Positions 1 to 8,276 are shown, counted from the first letter of the stretch. The stretch: DNA of 64,000 nt from CBFHTC01 sp965658815 (GCA_965658815.1 CBFHTC010000001.1:62001-126000), one strand, 5' to 3'. Notes: generated by a model not told the origin, from the letters alone. A program made the numbers and translations.

Positions 1-282
1 AACGAAATTATCATCTGTTAATATAGAAACGATATAAGAAAAATAATTGTAATCATAATAAATATCAATTACTTTTCCCTTTTTTATATTTTTTACTAAT
101 TCTTTTTTTTTAGAATATATAGCAATTACATTATTGTCAAAAATACTTATAGTACCACTTATCGGAAAAGTAAAAGATAATCTATCTGTTATTATTTTAT
201 TCTTATTTTCTTTGTAGTTATCATAATTTATGATATTATCTGAATATAAAAAAGATAATAATAAAATTAAAAATATTTTCAT
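1..282 (-). CDS. Partial putative exported protein (C-terminus beyond left edge)
   Basis: An open frame runs from an ATG at 282-280 off the left edge, giving 94 codons. It begins MKIFLILLLSFLYSDN, a lysine followed by a short hydrophobic stretch, like the leaders of several other proteins in this window. Residues about 39-53 read FPISGTISIFDN, which recalls the entry strand of LytM/M23-type domains, but no zinc ligands are in the visible part. It is transcribed away from the putative origin on its right. The function is unknown; an inactive M23-like envelope protein, as at 44565-45473, is only a guess. Confidence 0.5.
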   Translation of the reverse strand, partial: MKIFLILLLSFLYSDNIINYDNYKENKNKIITDRLSFTFPISGTISIFDNNVIAIYSKKKELVKNIKKGKVIDIYYDYNYFSYIVSILTDDNFV

Positions 283-376
283 AATAATTCTATGGTTAAA
301 AATATTATACTGAAGTTTTTTTTAAAATCAATAATATAATATATATTATTCCTCTTATTATTAGCAAATTTTTTTT

Positions 377-385
377 TGTGGATAA
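377..385 (-). promoter_or_regulatory. DnaA box, perfect consensus
   Basis: TGTGGATAA on the plus strand is the reverse complement of the consensus DnaA box TTATCCACA. It lies about 200 bp left of the tandem array and faces it. A one-mismatch copy, TGTGGATAT, sits at 431-439 in the same orientation. Confidence 0.7.
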
Positions 386-579
386 CCTCATTTTGTTCTT
401 TTATAACGGGATATTTTAATCTTTTTTATCTGTGGATATAGTGTGTTTTATTTGTGATTATAACAATTTGATTAAAAATAGATTTTTTTATATAATTTTA
501 GCTTAAAAACACCTTTATTAGTAATAATAGTATATAAATATACTATATATAGGGCTTTCTAAAAGAATAACAAAAATTT

Positions 580-621
580 TTATACACATTTTACTCACAG
601 GTTGTCCACAGGTTATCCACA
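580..621 (+). promoter_or_regulatory. Four DnaA-box-like 9-mers at 11-bp spacing
   Basis: The 9-mers are TTATACACA (580-588), TTACTCACA (591-599), TTGTCCACA (602-610) and TTATCCACA (613-621). All point the same way and their starts are exactly 11 bp apart, about one helical turn. The last is a perfect DnaA box; the others differ from it at one or two positions. A phased array like this suits loading of a DnaA filament toward the A/T tract on its right. Confidence 0.78.
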
Positions 622-785
622 TTGAAATTATATTTTTTTTATACAGTATAAAATTTTTAAAAACGTTTTATTAAATATAAAATATTATATTTTTGTTACA
701 CTAATATTTTTTTATATTATTTTTTAAAATAAAATTTCTATATATTATTTATATTCTCTTATACTTATAAAAAAAAACAAAAAAT

Positions 786-1193
786 ATGCAAAATGACAAA
801 TTAAAAAATTTATCACAAGTTTTAGAGAATTTTACAATTTCAAAAGAAGCAAAAAAAGTAGTAGCAAAAGTAAAAGAAAAAAAAAATGATTTATTAGCAA
901 AAGTAGAAGAAAAAAAAGATGATTTATTAGACAAAGTAGCAGCAAAAGTAGCAGCAAAAGTAGAAGGAAAAGTAGAAGAAACAAAAGATACTTTATTAGA
1001 AAAAGTAGATACTTTATTAAAAGTTGCAACTAATACTTCAAAAGAAGAAAAAGCAGCAAGTTATTTTTTAGGTTTGTTATACGAGAAAGAGCAAAAACTT
1101 CTAAACAACGAAAATGACAGCTTGGATAATAGTAGCGATAATCACAATGAGATAGAGATTAATGACAACAACATAAATAATAATGATTTGTAA
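786..1193 (+). CDS. Lys/Glu-rich coiled-coil protein next to the origin
   Basis: The product is 135 residues. Residues about 18-85 are an alternating Lys/Glu/Ala/Val helix built from repeated motifs such as AKVEEKKDDLLDK and AAKVEGKVEETKD, predicted as a long amphipathic or coiled-coil helix. The tail from residue about 105 is acidic and Asn-rich. There is no signal peptide or membrane segment. The composition resembles LEA-like or phasin-like proteins, but I cannot assign a family. The repeats come from GTAGCAAAAG-like DNA units, so length may vary among strains. It begins right at the A/T-rich edge of the putative origin. Confidence 0.6.
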   Translation: MQNDKLKNLSQVLENFTISKEAKKVVAKVKEKKNDLLAKVEEKKDDLLDKVAAKVAAKVEGKVEETKDTLLEKVDTLLKVATNTSKEEKAASYFLGLLYEKEQKLLNNENDSLDNSSDNHNEIEINDNNINNNDL

Positions 1194-1243
1194 TTAGTGT
1201 TATATATTAGATATGATATCTTATTTTTAAATTAGATTTTTCT

Positions 1244-2563
1244 TTGGATATTAATGTTATTCTACGTAAAGATTTCACTTCTTATGTAAAAAGAGTATTT
1301 CTTTTTTTACATCCAGAGGATGAGTTAATCAATTCATGGCATATAAAATGCGTTACATCTTTTATTCAAGAGTATAATAAAATTATCGTTAATCTTCCTC
1401 CTCGAACATTAAAAAGTATTATATGCACTATTGCATACTCAACATGGATCATAGGAAAGAAAAGAAGTTCTAAAGTTATTATTGCAACATATGGAGATTT
1501 TTTATCAAAAACATTTCTTGAGTATTGTAAATTAATTATTGATAGTGATTGGTATCAAGATCTATTTAGTGATTTTATTATTATCAGTAAAACTTCTAGA
1601 AAAATTATTAATAATTATTTAGGTCATATCATCGTCACCTCTATTAATGGACCCATAACAGGAGAAGGTTGTGATATTTTAATTATAGATGATCCGCATA
1701 AGGCAATTGATGCATATTCATCTCATATGCTTCATAAGACTTCTAACTGGTTTGAAAATACACTTTTATCTCGTTTAAATAATTTTGAAAAAGGAAAAAT
1801 AATTATTGTAATGCAAAGAATTCATAAATTTGATCTGACGGGATATGTTTTAGAAAATTTTAATATTTTTTTTCATCTTAAAATTCCTTATTTTTCATAT
1901 ATAGATATTATTTTTAAAGCGAAAAATGATATATTTCTTATGAAAGAAAATTCTTATCTCTATTCTTATTTTCAAGATATTACTAAAAATTTGACTCAAG
2001 ACGTTATTCAAGCTCAATATCTTCAAAATCCTATCAGTAATCTTGAACTATTTGATGTTTCGAAAATTCAAGTTTTAGAAGATGTTTTTAAAGATGGACA
2101 AATATATCAAAGTTGGGACACCGCTATATCTCAAAATGATAATAGTAGTTATTCTGTATGTACAGTATGGAAGATATCTGCTAAGAAATATATGTTGATA
2201 GATTTTTTTAAAGACAAAGTATCTTATAGAGATTTATTATATTATGCAAATACCTTTGCAAATAAATATCCTTATTCATTTATACTTATTGAAAATAAAT
2301 TTACAGGATGCGTTCTTATTGAAGATTTATCACAGTATCAAAGAGTTATTCCTATTAATCCTATAATGTCAAAATATCAAAGGGCTATGAGAGTTTCAGG
2401 TATATTAAATTCTGTATGTATTTCCGATAAGTTGAAATTAAATCTGAGAAAAACATTTCTAAGAGATTTAGCAATATTTCCTTATGGTAAAAGTGATGAT
2501 GTAGTAGATTCTTTTTCACAGTTTTTGTTGTATATTCGTTTTTCATCTGTATTTTTGCGTTAA
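1244..2563 (+). CDS. Phage-type terminase large subunit (orphan)
   Basis: The 439-residue product matches large terminases: an N-terminal ATPase and a C-terminal RNase H-like nuclease. A Walker A-like loop LPPRTLKS lies at residues 51-58, in the PPR-x-x-KS form common in this family. Walker B CDILIIDDP has its acidic pair at 149-150, and MQRIHKFDLTG at 190-200 fits the coupling motif. Nuclease acids are plausible at D292 (SWDTA), E350 (ILIEN) and D418/D419/D422 (KSDDVVDSF). The start is TTG; an in-frame stop lies about 30 bases upstream and no ATG is available. No other phage gene is nearby, so it may be a prophage or gene-transfer-agent remnant, yet its motifs are intact. Confidence 0.85.
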   Translation: MDINVILRKDFTSYVKRVFLFLHPEDELINSWHIKCVTSFIQEYNKIIVNLPPRTLKSIICTIAYSTWIIGKKRSSKVIIATYGDFLSKTFLEYCKLIIDSDWYQDLFSDFIIISKTSRKIINNYLGHIIVTSINGPITGEGCDILIIDDPHKAIDAYSSHMLHKTSNWFENTLLSRLNNFEKGKIIIVMQRIHKFDLTGYVLENFNIFFHLKIPYFSYIDIIFKAKNDIFLMKENSYLYSYFQDITKNLTQDVIQAQYLQNPISNLELFDVSKIQVLEDVFKDGQIYQSWDTAISQNDNSSYSVCTVWKISAKKYMLIDFFKDKVSYRDLLYYANTFANKYPYSFILIENKFTGCVLIEDLSQYQRVIPINPIMSKYQRAMRVSGILNSVCISDKLKLNLRKTFLRDLAIFPYGKSDDVVDSFSQFLLYIRFSSVFLR

Positions 2564-2578
2564 ATTTCTTTGTGCATA

Positions 2579-3223
2579 TCAACCACGTAAGACTTTTGTT
2601 GTTGTATTTTTTACTATTAGTTCTAGATTATTAATATGTGTTGTAATTATTAATTTTGTTGTTATACTGGCCATAAACAAACAAGCCCATTTCAATCTAG
2701 TATAAAAAATAATATTGTCATAATATTTTTTATTACTGAGTAAATATTTTTTTGCAGTCTCTTCTGTATATGCTGAGTTATGGAAAATAGGATTAATCCA
2801 ATAGCTGTAGTCTAGTAATTTAGTATAATAACAAAAATATAGACATATAATATCAACAGTCTTTGTAGTCCCTAATAAAAACAAGGTATGAAAGTTTTGA
2901 TATTGCATTAACGCATAAGCATACCATATCGTATTTAAGCCCACAAGGCTCCACCACATCACATCTTGTTCTTTTTTTTTGAATTCCATAAAATATTCAC
3001 CTGTGGTGTGATTTAAGACAGTAAAGACCGGATTTTGATTAGATACCAAATATAACTTATGTTCTAGTATGTTCTCAGATGATAGGTTTTGATGAGTTTT
3101 TAAATCGTAATTTGTTAAGTCATCTTTTGTCATTAAGTTTTCACTTAATAAATTATGATAAGGCATTGTAGAATTCTCAGAATACATAACTGCGATGGTT
3201 AACATTATAAGTCGTTTGTTCAT
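2579..3223 (-). CDS. Hypothetical membrane protein with short leader
   Basis: The product is 214 residues. It starts MNKRLIMLTIAVMYSENS, one of the short hydrophobic leaders seen across this window. Two or three membrane segments follow, around residues 88-112, 115-130 and 178-198. Soluble residues 20-85 contain a TGEYFMEF motif. It converges on the terminase gene, whose stop is 15 bases away. The genes beyond it are decayed relatives or small membrane proteins, so this may be the only full-length member of the group. I do not recognise the family. Confidence 0.5.
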   Translation of the reverse strand: MNKRLIMLTIAVMYSENSTMPYHNLLSENLMTKDDLTNYDLKTHQNLSSENILEHKLYLVSNQNPVFTVLNHTTGEYFMEFKKKEQDVMWWSLVGLNTIWYAYALMQYQNFHTLFLLGTTKTVDIICLYFCYYTKLLDYSYWINPIFHNSAYTEETAKKYLLSNKKYYDNIIFYTRLKWACLFMASITTKLIITTHINNLELIVKNTTTKVLRG

Positions 3224-3311
3224 ATTTTTTTATATATTACATATTTATTGTATTATAATTTTTATTTATTGTCAATAGATTAAGTAGATTTATCATTAAG
3301 CAATTTCTTAC

Positions 3312-3808
3312 CTATGTCTCATTCGTTGCTGAATTAAAAAAATTATATTTATTTCTTGCGTAATGGCTCAGGTCTAATGCGTAAATATTATTGCTATTAA
3401 TGGGAATAAATGTATAATATAATCTTGATAGAATGGGCGCTCATCACTATTAAATTCTGCGTTTACCAAAAATATTCTAGAAATACAATGGATGACTATA
3501 GGGAGTATAATTACTTCTCTACTACGATAATTAAAAAAATATACATCATTGTTTTTGGTTGTTTTTCTTAACCTAAAAGAGTTATTCAGTAAATAATTGT
3601 TATGAGACATTTGATCTTTAATTGACAGATTTTTATGTTTTTCTAAATCTAATAACATTTTTAATTGATAAGGTTACTTTTCATTTAACAGCTATGGATC
3701 TAATAAGTTGCTATATAACTGAGGAGATTCAGGTTTTACTTTATCAATCTTTATAACATGTTTAGAATAAATAATAGAAATAAATAAAATTAGTATATTT
3801 TTATACAT
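3312..3808 (-). pseudogene. Decayed membrane-protein gene (two stops and a frameshift)
   Basis: Reading from ATG at 3808 gives MYKNILILFISIIYSKH, 38 codons, then TAG at 3694-3692. The same frame passes a second stop, resumes as MLLDLEKHKNL at 3658, and ends at 3374 with FPLIAIIFTH. A frame shift near there restores NNIYALDLSHYARNKYNFFN before a stop at 3314-3312. That last piece matches the intact gene to its right (LKLDLTYYARTKYYFFNSA), which shows both the relationship and the frameshift. The 94-codon stretch 3374-3658 is therefore probably a fragment, not a gene. Confidence 0.65.
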
Positions 3809-3852
3809 TAATTTTTTATTGTTTCTTCATTAAAATATTATTTTTTTATTTT
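3793..3852. repeat. 60-bp perfect direct repeat, copy 1
   Basis: This stretch is identical over 60 bases to 4254-4313. On the minus strand it covers the upstream region and first codons (ATG TAT AAA AAT) of the decayed gene; the other copy does the same for the gene starting at 4269. Identity in such AT-rich drifting DNA implies recent duplication or gene conversion. Confidence 0.9.
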
Positions 3853-4269
3853 AGAGTATGATAATTCCATAATATATAATGCCAAGATTACTACTACTAC
3901 CTCGTCAGCAAATGCACAATTCAAGCTGGTTATTATCTGTGTGAAGTAAATATTCATTGCGCATAATGACAAGACTTCTAAAAAAAATAGAGCTGAATTA
4001 AAGAAGTAATATTTAGTTCTTGCGTAATAAGTTAGGTCTAATTTTAAAATAAGTGTTGTGATTAGTATTGGAAACATTGACTGTATAATATATTCCTTTA
4101 AAAAAATAAATGATGTATGTACTATAGATTTGTTAATAAATTCTCTAGCGACCCAAATGAGTACAGAGTTTTTATTAATAAATTCGCTAATCAATTGGCT
4201 AGCGACCCAAATGAGTACAGAGGTTTGATAATAATTTAATTTTACGCTGCGTTGTATATTTTTATACAT
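3838..4269 (-). CDS. Hypothetical small membrane protein with internal repeat
   Basis: The product is 143 residues starting MYKNIQRSVKL. Two or three membrane segments are likely (about residues 55-80, 90-112 and 115-135). An internal duplication gives SVLIWVA twice (residues about 17-23 and 35-41), from a repeated stretch of about 23 bases at 4144-4228. The C-terminal half matches the decayed neighbour at 3312-3808. The start codon sits in a 60-bp perfect repeat shared with that pseudogene, so this gene may itself be a rearranged copy. Function unknown. Confidence 0.4.
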   Translation of the reverse strand: MYKNIQRSVKLNYYQTSVLIWVASQLISEFINKNSVLIWVAREFINKSIVHTSFIFLKEYIIQSMFPILITTLILKLDLTYYARTKYYFFNSALFFLEVLSLCAMNIYFTQIITSLNCAFADEVVVVILALYIMELSYSKIKK

Positions 4270-4313
4270 TAATTTTTTATTGTTTCTTCATTAAAATATT
4301 ATTTTTTTATTTT
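4254..4313. repeat. 60-bp perfect direct repeat, copy 2
   Basis: This is the second copy of 3793-3852. It holds the presumed promoter region and first codons of the gene at 3838-4269. The sequences diverge at once on both sides, which marks clear duplication endpoints. Confidence 0.9.
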
Positions 4314-4338
4314 GTCAAGTGTCGGTCGATATCAAAAT

Positions 4339-4704
4339 CTAATGAGAGTTTCTGTTATATTTTGGTATTTCAACAGTAATTGAGTCTTCAGGAGTTATAT
4401 GAAATTGGCATCCAAGGCGCGAGTTTTCTTCTCTTGAATATGCAGTATCAAGCATCGCATCTTCATCGTCAGAAATACTATCTTGAGCGCTTACATCTTT
4501 TTTATTATTTAAATCTGTTGGTTTAATATATACGTGACAGGTTGCGCAAGCAAGAGAGCCGCCACAAGCTCCCTCTAAAGGTAAATTATTATCTTGTGCT
4601 AAATGCAGCAAATCTTCTCCTTCTTCCGCTGCGATTGTAATCTTCTTTTCTTTGTTTTCTTTTATATCAAAATACTCAAAATTTATGTTTATTTTATTTG
4701 CCAT
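4339..4704 (-). CDS. fdx: 2Fe-2S ferredoxin, adrenodoxin/Isc type
   Basis: This 121-residue protein is an electron carrier of the adrenodoxin/Fdx family, which serves iron-sulfur cluster assembly. Cluster ligands are C47, C53 and C56 in ACGGSLACATCHVYI, plus C99 in RLGCQF. The family tail ITVEIP is present. The spacing to the last cysteine is somewhat longer than usual because of an acidic insert around residues 70-85. It is not next to iscS, iscU or hscA, so the isc cluster must be split. A plausible electron donor is the reductase at 21985-22998. Confidence 0.95.
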   Translation of the reverse strand: MANKININFEYFDIKENKEKKITIAAEEGEDLLHLAQDNNLPLEGACGGSLACATCHVYIKPTDLNNKKDVSAQDSISDDEDAMLDTAYSREENSRLGCQFHITPEDSITVEIPKYNRNSH

Positions 4705-4724
4705 ATCTTTTTATTGTTTATTTG

Positions 4725-4798
4725 TGAACGATAGTGGACTTGAACCACTGGCCTTTACGATGTCAACGTAATGCTCTAACCAACTGAGCTAATCATTC
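4725..4798 (-). tRNA. tRNA-Val (anticodon GAC)
   Basis: The cloverleaf is complete: acceptor GAATGAT pairs with ATCGTTC, and the anticodon stem TTACG/CGTAA encloses loop TTGACAT with anticodon GAC. The T-arm carries GGTTCAAGTCC. CCA is not encoded. It lies just upstream of the ferredoxin gene on the same strand. Confidence 0.95.
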
Positions 4799-4880
4799 AT
4801 TACACCACATTATAATAAAAAAAATACTAAAAATAAAGTCCATAATCATTTATCTTATTAAATTTTTTTATCAATAGTTA

Positions 4881-4909
4881 TTGACTCATAAAAACTTACT
4901 GCATATAAT
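4881..4909 (+). promoter_or_regulatory. Sigma-70-type promoter of tRNA-Leu(TAG)
   Basis: The -35 box TTGACT (4881-4886) and -10 box TATAAT (4904-4909) are separated by 17 bp. The -10 box ends seven bases before the mature tRNA 5' end, so the primary leader must be very short. Confidence 0.8.
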
Positions 4910-4916
4910 AAAATAT

Positions 4917-5000
4917 GCGGATATGGCGAAATGGTAGACGCGCATGACTTAGGATCATGTATTGAAAGATGTAAGAGTTCAAGTCTCTTTATCCGCACCA
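4917..5000 (+). tRNA. tRNA-Leu (anticodon TAG)
   Basis: Acceptor GCGGATA pairs with TATCCGC, followed by discriminator A and encoded CCA. The anticodon stem CATGA/TCATG encloses CTTAGGA, anticodon TAG. A long variable arm, as usual for class II tRNA-Leu, accounts for the 84-base length. Confidence 0.96.
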
Positions 5001-5090
5001 TATTGAAAACTATCACAATCTATCTCACTATATTACTTGATTTTATTTATAATATGTGATTAAATATATCTAATAGTGAAATAAATAATT

Positions 5091-6419
5091 ATGATACAAA
5101 AAAATACAATTCAAAATGTTGATAATAAATCAAGTATTATCTATGATAAAAATTTACATATCGAAAAAAAATACTCTCTATCAAAAAGTAATTTAGAAAC
5201 TCAAATTGATTCTTTGCTAAATGATTTGTTGTTAAAAATTAAATTGAATGGATTTAGAAAACTTTCAAAAAAAGATCTTGAAAAATCAGATGAAAAATCT
5301 CAAAACTCTATAAGAAAACGTAAGAGTATATTGTTTCATCAACAACAAGATTATGTGATTGAAAATGCAAAGCATAATTTTATTAATGAAGTTATAAAAA
5401 ATGATACTGATAAAATGAAAAATGTTTTATCTTTCTCCCGTGATATTATAAATGAAGAACTTGTTTTGACTTATGATCTATATGATAATTTGCAAATTCG
5501 AGATATTAAAGATATCAAGTTATCTGATTATAAAATTAAAGATTTAGATAAATTAGTTCTAGCAGAATTTAAAGAATTAGAAAACAAATCTTTTGAGTTG
5601 ATAGAACAAAATGAAAAAATTAAAAAAACTGATCAGATTAAATTGCAAATTAAATTTTTTATTTATTTTAACGATAAAATTGATAAACAACTATCTATTT
5701 TAGTGATCGATTCAATTGAAAATGATTTTTTGACTCAAGAGGATATCTTTCAACATAAAAAGGGCGATAGCTTTGAAAAGTTTTTAACCGTCACTCCTTA
5801 TTTATTAAAGAAATATTCTTTTTTGCAAGATAAAAAGATTAAAATGTATATTAAAGTTCTTGATGTTAAGTTTAAAAAAATGATTCCTTTTACGGATGAT
5901 GTCGTATATAGTACTTATAATCTCGATTCAATTGAAAAATTAAAAGAAGTTATTAAAAATAATAATATTGAAAAATTTGATAATTATAAAAAATATCTTT
6001 TTGAACAGGAAATTGTTGATCAGTTAAATATTTCAGCCAATGTGTCTGTAAACTTATTTGATAAATATAAAATTGATGTTACCAAAGAATCTCTTCAAAG
6101 TAATTTTAAGCTCAACATAGAAGATATTGTAAATAAAAAAATTAAAATTAGTTTGATGATGAACTATTATCAAAAATTGTTGAATGTTACACTGGATCAG
6201 CAAGACGTTATATCATTTTTTATGAAAAATAAAAATATAGAAATGATACAAAGATATCAACAAAATCAAGAGTTTAAAAATTATATTGATAATCAAATAT
6301 TAAATAGAAAAATTTTAGATTCTATGATTAGCAAAGCTAAAAAAACTTCTTTAAGCATTTCTATGGAAGAGATTGAAAATAAAATTGAAAATATTGAAAA
6401 TAAATTTAAACAATTATAA
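5091..6419 (+). CDS. tig: Trigger factor, ribosome-associated chaperone (divergent)
   Basis: This 442-residue protein has the length and layout of trigger factor, which binds nascent chains at the ribosome exit. The N-terminal ribosome-binding loop, normally GFRKGKVP, is reduced to GFRKLSKK at about residues 55-62. The stretch LVLTYDLYDNLQIRDIKDIK (about 123-142) matches the conserved domain border. Residues about 255-290 (LDVKFKKMIPFTDD) match the end of the PPIase-like domain, and a helical C-terminal arm follows. There is no signal peptide. ClpP and Lon lie elsewhere in the window rather than beside it. Divergence is high, but no other family fits as well. Confidence 0.8.
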   Translation: MIQKNTIQNVDNKSSIIYDKNLHIEKKYSLSKSNLETQIDSLLNDLLLKIKLNGFRKLSKKDLEKSDEKSQNSIRKRKSILFHQQQDYVIENAKHNFINEVIKNDTDKMKNVLSFSRDIINEELVLTYDLYDNLQIRDIKDIKLSDYKIKDLDKLVLAEFKELENKSFELIEQNEKIKKTDQIKLQIKFFIYFNDKIDKQLSILVIDSIENDFLTQEDIFQHKKGDSFEKFLTVTPYLLKKYSFLQDKKIKMYIKVLDVKFKKMIPFTDDVVYSTYNLDSIEKLKEVIKNNNIEKFDNYKKYLFEQEIVDQLNISANVSVNLFDKYKIDVTKESLQSNFKLNIEDIVNKKIKISLMMNYYQKLLNVTLDQQDVISFFMKNKNIEMIQRYQQNQEFKNYIDNQILNRKILDSMISKAKKTSLSISMEEIENKIENIENKFKQL

Positions 6420-6459
6420 TTAGTATTATTGATTTTATTAAATAAATTGAAACTTAATA

Positions 6460-6488
6460 TTGACTTTTACTAAGTTTTATTTTAGAAT
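6460..6488 (+). promoter_or_regulatory. Sigma-70-type promoter of tRNA-Leu(TAA)
   Basis: The -35 box TTGACT (6460-6465) and -10 box TAGAAT (6483-6488) have a 17-bp spacer, the same geometry as the promoter at 4881. The tRNA begins eight bases past the -10 box. Confidence 0.78.
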
Positions 6489-6496
6489 ACTTCTAA

Positions 6497-6580
6497 GCCC
6501 TTGTGGTGGAATGGTAGACACGCGAGACTTAAAATTTCGTTTCTTCGGAAGTGCCAGTTCGAGTCTGGCCAAGGGCACCA
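6497..6580 (+). tRNA. tRNA-Leu (anticodon TAA)
   Basis: Acceptor GCCCTTG pairs with CAAGGGC, followed by A and encoded CCA. The anticodon stem CGAGA/TTTCG encloses CTTAAAA, anticodon TAA. A class II variable arm is present. The next 259 bases hold no gene, but a possible 9-bp hairpin (AAAGAGGAC with GTTCTCTTT) lies at 6728-6766. Confidence 0.96.
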
Positions 6581-6839
6581 ATTCATCGAGATATCTTTTT
6601 TATGTTAATATACTAAAAAAATCTTTTTATATTATTTGTGTTGCAAAAAAACACTTTTTAATATTCTTTTATTATCAAATCTCTTATGTTTACTTGCTTT
6701 TGCTTGTAATCTATAGTATTCTTTCCCAAAGAGGACTTTATTGTGTGGTATTGTGGGGTTCTCTTTAAAATTAATCTTGAATTATATGAAGCTTATCGAT
6801 TGTTTAGTTAAGATCATGAAGTAAATTTATTACTCACTG

Positions 6840-8276
6840 TTAACTAACACATTCATTTATAGATATTCCAAGAGATTTGAGTTTTCTATGCAAAGCTGAT
6901 CTCTCCATATCAATTGCTGCAGCAGTTTTGGAAATATTATAGTTAAATCTTTCCATCTGCATGCGAATAAATTGAACTTCACAATATATTCTTAAATCTT
7001 TTAAAGAAGACTGCGAGAAATCAGATAAATTAATTTGTAATACAAAATTATTATCTTGACTCTTTAGCTCTTCGGCCTCTTTGGTTAAATAATGTTTTTT
7101 TAACATTTCCTCATCATTGACAGTCATAAATTGCATTAATTCATTAGCGTCTACTGGTCCAGTTTGTTGATTATATATCAATACTCTTTCTACTACAGAC
7201 TTGAGTTCACGAAACCCTCCCTTCCATTTATATAACTGCAAAAATGCTATAGCCTCAGATGAAAATATTCGCTTATCAACTCCGCATTCAGCGATGACTT
7301 CTTGTGTGATCTTTTTGATAAAGAGTGGAAAGTCTTCTTTCATTAATGTTATATTTGGAGCTTGAAATACATTATATGCTATTAATCCATATATCTCTTG
7401 CGTCATTTTTCTTAATTTCATTAATTCCCTTGGATCTTGTAATCCACAAATAATTAAATTAATATTTATTTCTTCAAAAGTATTCTTCTCATGATTCTTA
7501 TAATAGCCGTTATTAAATACTGATACAAGCTCATTTTGTGTTTTTATATTTAAGTATTCAATATTATCAATAAATAGCGTTCCGTGTTGAGCTTGATGTA
7601 TTATACTGTCTCTATTATGAATATCAATAAAAAATTCTTCAAACATACTATTCTCCTCTATCGATTTTACATATTTGATAAAATGCCCATCTTTATTCTC
7701 TGATAAGTGATGTATCGTTCTCGCAATAGATTCTTTTCCTAATCCTCTATCTCCAAAAATAAATGTTCTTATATTTTTCTTTGCGGTTTTGTGAATGTAC
7801 TTATGTACTTTTAAAGCATTACTACTCTCGCCTACATACTGTTTTATGAGTACTTTGTTGTCTTTTAATAATTTGTTCTCATGATTGATATGATATGATT
7901 CACAGGCTCTTAATACTGAGCTATATAGTTTATAGTAGTTAAATGGCTTCTCTAAAAAATCATATATGCCAAGATTTAAGTTATGCATGATAGGTTTCAT
8001 GTTGTTATGCCCACTGATTACTATAATACTTGAAAAAGGCGATTTCTTTTTTAACATTTGAATCATAGACATTCCGCTAATAGTACTATTTTGTAAATAC
8101 AAATCAGCTATGATTACTTTTGGTTTAAAGTTGTTTAGCATTTCAAATCCATCATCTCCGGTTTTCACAGACTCTACATCAAGGCCTTTTTTACTAAGGA
8201 ATTTTACAATTAAGGAACTCATTTCAGCATCATCTTCTATTAACAATATTTTGTCTTTTTGTATGTTAATAACCAC
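6840..8276 (-). CDS. ntrX: NtrX-type two-component response regulator
   Basis: The protein has a receiver domain, an AAA+ domain and a C-terminal Fis-type helix-turn-helix. The receiver has the acidic triad EDD and phospho-acceptor Asp in IIADLYLQ. The AAA+ part has Walker A GDRGLGKES and a modified Walker B GTLFIDNIEYL, in which the usual DE is DN. The sigma-54 contact motif GAFTGA is absent, as in many alphaproteobacterial NtrX proteins, so sigma-54 activation is unlikely. The final 35 residues (YNISKTAAAIDMERSALHRK) are the DNA-binding helices. I chose GTG at 8276 because AAAGG lies six bases upstream; ATG at 8324 would add 16 residues unlike the family. The partner kinase NtrY is not in the window. 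Confidence 0.9.
   Translation of the reverse strand: MVINIQKDKILLIEDDAEMSSLIVKFLSKKGLDVESVKTGDDGFEMLNNFKPKVIIADLYLQNSTISGMSMIQMLKKKSPFSSIIVISGHNNMKPIMHNLNLGIYDFLEKPFNYYKLYSSVLRACESYHINHENKLLKDNKVLIKQYVGESSNALKVHKYIHKTAKKNIRTFIFGDRGLGKESIARTIHHLSENKDGHFIKYVKSIEENSMFEEFFIDIHNRDSIIHQAQHGTLFIDNIEYLNIKTQNELVSVFNNGYYKNHEKNTFEEININLIICGLQDPRELMKLRKMTQEIYGLIAYNVFQAPNITLMKEDFPLFIKKITQEVIAECGVDKRIFSSEAIAFLQLYKWKGGFRELKSVVERVLIYNQQTGPVDANELMQFMTVNDEEMLKKHYLTKEAEELKSQDNNFVLQINLSDFSQSSLKDLRIYCEVQFIRMQMERFNYNISKTAAAIDMERSALHRKLKSLGISINECVS

Larger units (their letters stand above)
283..785. other. oriC: Putative chromosomal replication origin (oriC)
   Basis: This 503-base stretch holds no credible gene. 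It contains two exact DnaA boxes (TTATCCACA at 613-621, and its reverse complement at 377-385), a near-match at 431-439 in reverse orientation, and a four-member tandem array at 580-621. From about 622 to 785 the DNA is almost pure A/T, as expected of a duplex unwinding element. Boxes beside an unwinding tract are the standard bacterial oriC layout. No dnaA, dnaN or hemE gene adjoins it here, so the assignment rests on the boxes alone. Confidence 0.75.

Noticed and set aside
832..1029. Leucine-rich open frame on the minus strand opposite the coiled-coil gene
   Set aside because: It is the mirror of AAA/GAA-rich codons and has no independent support.
3374..3658. 94-codon frame as an independent gene
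   Set aside because: It is in frame with the upstream MYKN fragment and shows a frameshift at its end, so it is part of a pseudogene.
3793..4313. Insertion sequence bounded by the 60-bp repeats
   Set aside because: There is no transposase and no terminal inverted repeats; the repeats are gene 5' ends.
6460..6768. 102-codon frame through tRNA-Leu
   Set aside because: It covers the whole tRNA-Leu(TAA) and its promoter; the protein has no family resemblance.
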